Assembly (NCBI RefSeq): GCF_910579375.1
Contig: NZ_CAJTUJ010000070.1
Span: 1-8,935, forward strand
Direction: 5' to 3'
Origin: an uncultured Rikenella sp.
Lineage (GTDB): Bacteria; Bacteroidota; Bacteroidia; Bacteroidales; Rikenellaceae
Length of the DNA: 8,935 nt
Position 1 is the stretch's first letter. Every line of letters starts with the position of its first letter. A program made the translations under genes and the position numbers. The notes under the pieces were generated by a model that was not told where the DNA came from, searched no databases, and saw only the letters and a list, made by a program, of their open reading frames with translations. This document shows positions 6,055 through 8,935 of this stretch, one piece after another.

Positions 6055-8025
6055 GTGGAAAGATTTTCTCATAGAAATTCGAAAGGTATTCGGCTGGCAT
6101 ACTGGCTGATCGGAGCCGTATGGCTGGGGACGGCAGGTTGCGCCCCGAAGCTGGCTCCGGTGGCGACCACCGGACTCCTGACACGCTCGTTCGACAACTA
6201 CTCGCAATCGACCGTCGTGCGCAGCGAGCGGCTGATGACCGAGACCCGCAGCGAAGCGCCCACCCCGAGCCGTATCCCGAAACAGGAATACACCCGGGGG
6301 CCGCGCAGCAACAACGAAGGGACGCTCGCCCGGTCGCAGGCCGAAGTGATCGCCCCGCGGAGCTACGTGACCCAGCCGGCACCGTCGGCAACGCCGTCGG
6401 TACCCGTACCTAAACGGACACGAAGTCAGCTGCGACAAGAGGCCCGCCTGCGGGCTCAGGAGGAACGAGCTGCAACAGAGCAGAACAACGAACCGGTGAG
6501 GCCGGTGCGGGGCGGATTGGGGATTCCGAAAGCCACCGAAGCGTCGGCGGCTCAGATAAAAAATATTTCATTCGTCACCCGCCGGGCGGCTTCGCCGGAA
6601 CCGACTCCGCCGCCGGCACCTAAGCAGGAGGAAGCCCCGCAACCCGCTCCCGAAGCTGCGGCGCAGCAACCCGTACAAACTCCGGTTCAAACTGCGACGG
6701 CTGCTCAGACGACCGTTCGTCCGCCTCGGCAACAACAAGTGTCGGGATCGGTGACGCAAGTGTCGGAGGTGACGCCGACTTTGACCGCCAAAGAACAGCG
6801 GGCATTGGACAAACGGCGCAAGGCGGAGGCCCGGCGCCTGCTGGCCGAACGTCAGGCACAGGCCAAAGCGGCGGAAGCGGCCAAGGCAGAACAGCAACGG
6901 GCGATGATGGCGACGAATACGCAGCGACGAGCTCAACCGACGACGGACACGGAAACGGACGACCAGCATACGACCCCGGAAGAACCTGCCGCACAGGAGA
7001 ATGCCGCAGATTTACAGACGGAACAGGCTTTACAGACGAGCGCTCCGCAAGACGCCGCGCAAAATTCGGAGGATTCGGAGCTTTCGGCTTTGGCGCGTGC
7101 GCTGACCATGCCGGACGCGACGGTGCGGGACAAACCGGTACCGACGTTCATCAACACGCCGAAGGAGGAAAATACGGTCGTAGACGAAGCGGAGGTGGCG
7201 GCGGCGGAAGGGACGGTCACGGCGACCGCTCCGCCGGTGCACCAGTTCCAACCGAACGAAACGGAACACGTCAAATTCTCGTATTACGATCCGTTCGGCA
7301 AGGGCAACAACCGTTTTATCGTGGTACTCAACGAACAACGGTTCTGTTACCCTTATCGGGGCCGGTTCCTGTCGGGATACGGGCCGCGGGGACGGGGCGT
7401 GCACACGGGGGTCGATATCAAAGGGGTGAAAAACGACACGGTACGGGCGGCGTTCGCCGGAACGGTGCGCATGTCGAAGCTCTACAGCGGATACGGCAAC
7501 TGTGTGGTGATCCGGCACAAGAATGGTTTGGAGACGCTCTATGCACACAACACGCGCAATCTGGTTCGGGTGGGCGATGTGGTACGGGCGGGCGACGCGA
7601 TCGGTCTGATCGGACGGACGGGACGGGCAACGACGGAGCATTGCCATTTCGAGGTGCGGGTACAGGGACAGCACATCAATCCGGCCCTGGTGATCGACTA
7701 CCACAACCACCGGTTGCAGAACGGGGTGCTCTCGGTGACGAAGCAGGCCAACGGACGCATCGTGGCGCAGAACCGGGCGAGCGGTCTGGCTCCGTCGCAG
7801 GCGACGGATCGGGAGGACACGAGCTCGGCAGGCAGCAGCACATCGAGCCATACCGGCAAAACGGCGACGGCCGCTTCGACAACGACGACTTATACAGTAC
7901 GGTCGGGGGATACGCTGTGGGGGATTGCCCGGCGTTTCGGCACGACGGTATCCAACCTTTGCGCGCTGAACAACCTGAACCGGGAGGCGACGCTGCCGTT
8001 AGGCAAAAGGCTGAAAATTCGATAG
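6055..8025 (+). CDS. M23 peptidase lipoprotein with C-terminal LysM domain
   Basis: A 656-residue envelope protein predicted to cleave peptidoglycan cross-links, or to act as a divisome-type activator. The N-terminus has a lipoprotein signal ending WLGTAGC, acylated at Cys29. A long low-complexity linker (about 60-395) is rich in Ala, Gln, Pro and Thr and includes a charged, TolA-like helix (245-285, KEQRALDKRRKAEARRLL onward). The LytM/M23 domain (about 425-550) has its metal and catalytic residues: HTGVD (His450, Asp454), YAH (His498) and EHCHFEVR (His529, His531). A LysM domain closes the protein (612-656, YTVRSGDTLWGIARRFGTT...LNNLN). The ATG-less N-terminus requires the GTG at 6055: the only early in-frame ATG (Met61) lies beyond the lipobox. 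The promoter box sits right against the start. It converges on the Fe-uptake genes with a 32-nt gap. Confidence 0.92.
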   Translation: MERFSHRNSKGIRLAYWLIGAVWLGTAGCAPKLAPVATTGLLTRSFDNYSQSTVVRSERLMTETRSEAPTPSRIPKQEYTRGPRSNNEGTLARSQAEVIAPRSYVTQPAPSATPSVPVPKRTRSQLRQEARLRAQEERAATEQNNEPVRPVRGGLGIPKATEASAAQIKNISFVTRRAASPEPTPPPAPKQEEAPQPAPEAAAQQPVQTPVQTATAAQTTVRPPRQQQVSGSVTQVSEVTPTLTAKEQRALDKRRKAEARRLLAERQAQAKAAEAAKAEQQRAMMATNTQRRAQPTTDTETDDQHTTPEEPAAQENAADLQTEQALQTSAPQDAAQNSEDSELSALARALTMPDATVRDKPVPTFINTPKEENTVVDEAEVAAAEGTVTATAPPVHQFQPNETEHVKFSYYDPFGKGNNRFIVVLNEQRFCYPYRGRFLSGYGPRGRGVHTGVDIKGVKNDTVRAAFAGTVRMSKLYSGYGNCVVIRHKNGLETLYAHNTRNLVRVGDVVRAGDAIGLIGRTGRATTEHCHFEVRVQGQHINPALVIDYHNHRLQNGVLSVTKQANGRIVAQNRASGLAPSQATDREDTSSAGSSTSSHTGKTATAASTTTTYTVRSGDTLWGIARRFGTTVSNLCALNNLNREATLPLGKRLKIR

Positions 8026-8057
8026 AAGGGCTGCGGCGGTTCGGTCGCACCACGGTT

Positions 8058-8240
8058 TTATATGCGGTCGGTGTCGGTACGCCGGCCGCAACTGTTTTTC
8101 GAGGATTTGACCGAGGCTGAACAACCGGCACAACCGCAACCGCAGCGGGTGGCTTTGCCTCGCACTCTCCGCACGGCCCACACGGCTCCTATCACGGCGC
8201 ACACTCCGACCACAATCCATACTATCGTCTCCTGGGTCAT
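8058..8240 (-). CDS. FeoB-associated Cys-rich membrane protein
   Basis: A 60-residue protein, MTQETIVWIV onward, with one membrane helix (about 6-23) followed by basic RRVRGK and a cysteine cluster CGCGCAGC (Cys33, 35, 37, 40), plus Cys51. This matches small Cys-rich membrane proteins found beside feoB in Bacteroidota and Firmicutes; they are thought to assist ferrous iron uptake, but the mechanism is unproven. feoB ends 428 nt upstream on the same strand, with element C between them. The open frame runs upstream to 8423 through the element, but those extra codons are repeat sequence, and the ATG at 8240, after purine-rich AGAAGAG, begins the expected membrane helix. It is too short to be sure of function, but helix, Cys cluster and context agree. 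Confidence 0.82.
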   Translation of the reverse strand: MTQETIVWIVVGVCAVIGAVWAVRRVRGKATRCGCGCAGCSASVKSSKNSCGRRTDTDRI

Positions 8241-8286
8241 CTCTTCTATTATTTTATCGATTTTATGTACCCCGCTTTTGGCTACA

Positions 8287-8630
8287 GGAGGGTACTGTTC
8301 TTTTTCACTTCGCTGCGCTCGTTTTCCTCCTCGCCGCTCGACACTTTGCAAACTGCGTTTGCCTTGCGCTCGAAGGCAGCGTCGGTTGTGTACAAAAAGA
8401 ACTAGAAAAACTTCAGAGCTCATCCCTGCGGGATGCTCTGGCCGTGTCTGACCGATTGGTTGGGCTGTGGATTTTCGGCGGGCGCGCTAATAATGGGCAA
8501 GAACCCCACGCGCGCCGCGCATGAAAATCTCAGCCCAACGAACAAGGCGGAGAAAACCCGTGGTCGTCCCAACGGGACGACCTCTGCAAAAGTCTTTTGG
8601 GTACCTTTTCTTCAGAAAAGGTACGGTTCT
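8287..8630. repeat. Interspersed palindromic element, copy C (with expanded left hairpin loop)
   Basis: This copy has the same order of parts as copy B. The left terminal hairpin arms GTTCTTTTT (8297-8305) and AAAAAGAAC (8394-8402) are present but separated by 88 nt instead of a short loop; the insert has its own small stem (GCAAAC 8348-8353, GTTTGC 8357-8362). The second hairpin is 8414-8440 (CAGAG, bulge CT, CATCCC, TGC, GGGATG, CTCTG). The core stem is 8459-8539: GTTGGGCTG pairs with CAGCCCAAC, ATTTTC with GAAAAT, and GGCGCGC (8481-8487) with GCGCGCC (8510-8516), around a 22-nt loop. A perfect 9-bp hairpin is 8562-8582 (GGTCGTCCC, AAC, GGGACGACC). The right terminal hairpin is 8601-8624 and is identical to copy B. 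It separates feoB from its Cys-rich partner. Confidence 0.87.
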
Positions 8631-8667
8631 ATCCGGCACAAAGAACAGCGTGCGAGAAATCGATGAA

Positions 8668-8935
8668 TTAAAAGAAGCGCGAGCCGATCTGGTAGACCGC
8701 GCACGAAACCACCCACGCCAGCCCCGTCGTATAGAGCACCGAAAAGAGCGCCCAACGCCAGCCCGCCTCCTTTCGGATCGCCGCCACAGCCGCCACGCAA
8801 GGAAAATACAACAAGATGAACAACATCATCGTATAAGCCACCAGCGGCGTATAGACCGGCTGCCCCGCCAAAGTCCCCGATGTATGCCGCTGCGCCCGCA
8901 GACTCCGCACCAACTGCCGATCCACCTCGCCCGCC
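8668..8935 (-). CDS. feoB: Ferrous iron transporter FeoB, C-terminal end (partial)
   Basis: The last 88 residues of a gene whose start lies beyond the right edge; the frame is open to the boundary, so the apparent internal GTG near 8925 is not the start. FeoB is the inner-membrane, GTPase-linked Fe(II) importer. The segment shows two membrane helices typical of its C-terminus: one covering PLVAYTMMLFILLYFPCVAA, the other beginning near WRWALFSVLYTT and ending AVYQIGSRFF. The intervening AAIRKEAG is the usual loop before the Trp-Lys/Arg-Trp motif, and the conserved FPC cysteine is present. The Cys-rich protein at 8058-8240 downstream supports the call. Only the tail is visible, so the G domain cannot be assessed. 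Confidence 0.9.
   Translation of the reverse strand, partial: AGEVDRQLVRSLRAQRHTSGTLAGQPVYTPLVAYTMMLFILLYFPCVAAVAAIRKEAGWRWALFSVLYTTGLAWVVSCAVYQIGSRFF

Noticed and set aside
8241..8423. N-terminal extension of the Cys-rich protein
   Set aside because: Its 61 codons derive mostly from the repeat element and break the family's expected short form with the helix at the N-terminus.
1..8935. CRISPR arrays, tRNA or rRNA genes
   Set aside because: No regularly spaced direct repeats and no tRNA- or rRNA-like sequence seen by eye; the repeats present are dispersed and palindromic.

Overview
The window looks like a chromosomal segment of a GC-rich member of the Bacteroidota, most likely Alistipes or another Rikenellaceae. 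The evidence is family content (BF3164-type propeller lipoprotein, NVEALA-type peptides, a FeoB-associated Cys-rich protein), Bacteroidota-type -7 promoter boxes (TAnnTTTG) upstream of lemA, trxB and the M23 gene, and mostly weak Shine-Dalgarno sequences. The genus is an inference; no rRNA or marker gene is present.

Layout, left to right. Positions 1-156 hold a left-truncated copy (A) of an interspersed palindromic element. A minus-strand pair follows: lemA (1028-1630) and a TPM/YgcG-like membrane protein (185-1003). Divergent from them is a plus-strand operon (1882-3567): a propeller lipoprotein and two small, AT-rich, paralogous secreted peptides with NVEALA-like motifs and a shared Pro-Cys-x7-Cys motif. 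A strong bidirectional terminator hairpin (3592-3640) separates this operon from convergent inorganic pyrophosphatase (ppa, 3656-4324, minus). Upstream of ppa lie element copy B (4369-4641) and thioredoxin reductase trxB (4675-5604, minus). Between trxB and the divergent M23/LysM lipoprotein gene (6055-8025, plus) is about 450 bp with two promoters and what looks like the frameshifted 3' end of a lost gene. Convergent to the M23 gene is an iron-uptake pair: a FeoB-associated Cys-rich membrane protein (8058-8240, minus) and the 3' end of feoB (8668 to the right edge, minus), with element copy C (8287-8630) between them.

Most genes are housekeeping or envelope functions: phosphate and redox metabolism, ferrous iron import, peptidoglycan cleavage. 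Two things stand out. First, the three copies of the palindromic element share an ordered series of hairpins. Their stems differ in sequence but keep pairing through compensatory changes, and each copy begins 34-43 nt downstream of a stop codon in the same orientation. That pattern suggests selection on a folded nucleic acid rather than on sequence or protein. Second, the propeller lipoprotein plus tandem NVEALA-type peptides form a compact surface or secreted module of unknown role.
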